The notes under the pieces: generated by a model
Seen by the model: the letters and a program-made list of their open reading frames with translations, nothing else
Told to the model about the DNA's origin: nothing
Database searches by the model: none
NCBI RefSeq assembly: GCF_000224065.1
Contig: NZ_AFWT01000007.1
Span: 120,698-184,697, forward strand
Direction: 5' to 3'
From: Thiorhodococcus drewsii AZ1
GTDB lineage: Bacteria > Pseudomonadota > Gammaproteobacteria > Chromatiales > Chromatiaceae
DNA length: 64,000 nt
Program-made: the position numbers and the translations under genes
Shown: positions 63,737 through 64,000 of the stretch, one piece after another
Numbering within the stretch: position 1 is the stretch's first letter
Layout of the letters: the number at the start of each line of letters is the position of its first letter

Positions 63737-63744
63737 TTGTACAA
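63737..63744. promoter_or_regulatory. Candidate YefM operator palindrome
   Basis: TTGTACAA is a perfect palindrome 23 bases upstream of the yefM start and contains the TGTACA core known from the E. coli yefM operator. This suits autorepression by YefM-YoeB. Short, so modest confidence. Confidence 0.55.
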
Positions 63745-63776
63745 TTAATTGCACGCCGATAGTCGGCGCATTAAAG

Positions 63777-64000
63777 TGGACCCTAAAAATCGGACAGTCA
63801 TTTAAGTTGTCAGGCCGGCACGAAAGGGTTGATCACAATGGGTGAAGCAAAGCGCAAAACCTACGCCGCCGCGTTCAAAGCCAAAGTGGCCTTGGAGGCC
63901 ATCCGTGGGGTGAAAACCGTCAACGAGATTGGCCAGGAGCACGGTGTGCACCCGGTTCAAGTTGGGCAATGGAAGAAGGAGATCTTGGAGCACGCCGGCA
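63777..64000 (+). mobile_element. Left end of an IS3-family element, cut by the window edge
   Basis: TGGACCCTAAAAATCGGACA at 63777-63796 looks like a terminal repeat of an IS3-type element (TGGACC... start), 60 bases before the OrfA start. The element continues beyond the window. It abuts the yefM upstream region. Confidence 0.6.
63838..64000 (+). CDS. IS3-family transposase OrfA, partial
   Basis: From ATG 63838 the frame is open to the right edge (about 54 codons). The product MGEAKRKTYAAAFKAKVALE opens the HTH domain of IS3 OrfA; GVKTVNEIGQEHGVHPVQVGQWKK matches its recognition helices. The DDE-containing OrfB is expected beyond the window, usually joined by programmed frameshifting. Confidence 0.85.
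   Translation, partial: MGEAKRKTYAAAFKAKVALEAIRGVKTVNEIGQEHGVHPVQVGQWKKEILEHAG

Overview
This 64-kb window looks like the chromosome of a photosynthetic gammaproteobacterium, most likely a purple sulfur bacterium of the Chromatiaceae. The reasons are an anaerobic-type bacteriochlorophyll cyclase (bchE), high GC content across the left 52 kb, hydrogenase maturation and regulation genes (hypF, a hupR/hoxA-type regulator), and a large cobalamin gene set of the CobF/CobE/CobZ kind. The species cannot be named from the sequence alone.

Left and middle (1-50.9 kb) is dominated by vitamin B12. The biosynthetic genes are cobF (cut by the left edge), cobQ, cobU, cobE, cobB, cobL, cobH-cobI-cobJ, cobK, two genes that together resemble a split CobZ, cobM and cobD, plus a BtuFCD-type importer. 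Two likely B12 users, bchE and metH, sit among them. Ordinary housekeeping genes lie between: LrgA/LrgB-like proteins, a YciA thioesterase, hypF, a Nudix hydrolase, msrA, YaeQ, a TRIC/UPF0126 channel, cytochrome b561, a methyltransferase and a DUF6513 pterin-binding protein. A 3.9-kb gene for a secreted DUF4214/cadherin/RTX surface protein lies at 30.5-34.4 kb.

At 19.9-29.9 kb a guanidine-utilisation operon interrupts the B12 genes. It has an NtrC-like box, a sigma-54-type promoter and a guanidine-I (ykkC) riboswitch, followed by an ABC importer, two DUF1989 proteins (carboxyguanidine deiminase), a large biotin-dependent carboxylase and allophanate hydrolase. The riboswitch argues for guanidine, not urea, as substrate.

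Right end (51-64 kb) is a chromosomal integron and a mobile-element zone. An integron integrase (minus strand) faces an attI-like core and a series of AT-rich cassettes on the plus strand. Six attC-like sites are visible. The cassettes carry a Ser/Thr protein kinase, a lipoprotein gene broken by an in-frame stop, a second lipoprotein, a small membrane protein and three secreted proteins. Those three, and a fourth on the minus strand at 61.8-62.7 kb, have unrelated N-terminal regions but the same ~55-residue C-terminal domain with the rigid pattern C-x5-YGR-x3-D-x2-N-x2-L-[YF]-[IL]-C-x3-GW. I do not recognise this domain as a named family; it is the most novel signal in the window. The zone also holds an IS91-type transposase, an InlB-repeat/DUF4214 secreted protein, an IS481-type remnant, a YefM-YoeB toxin-antitoxin pair and the left end of an IS3-type element cut by the right edge.
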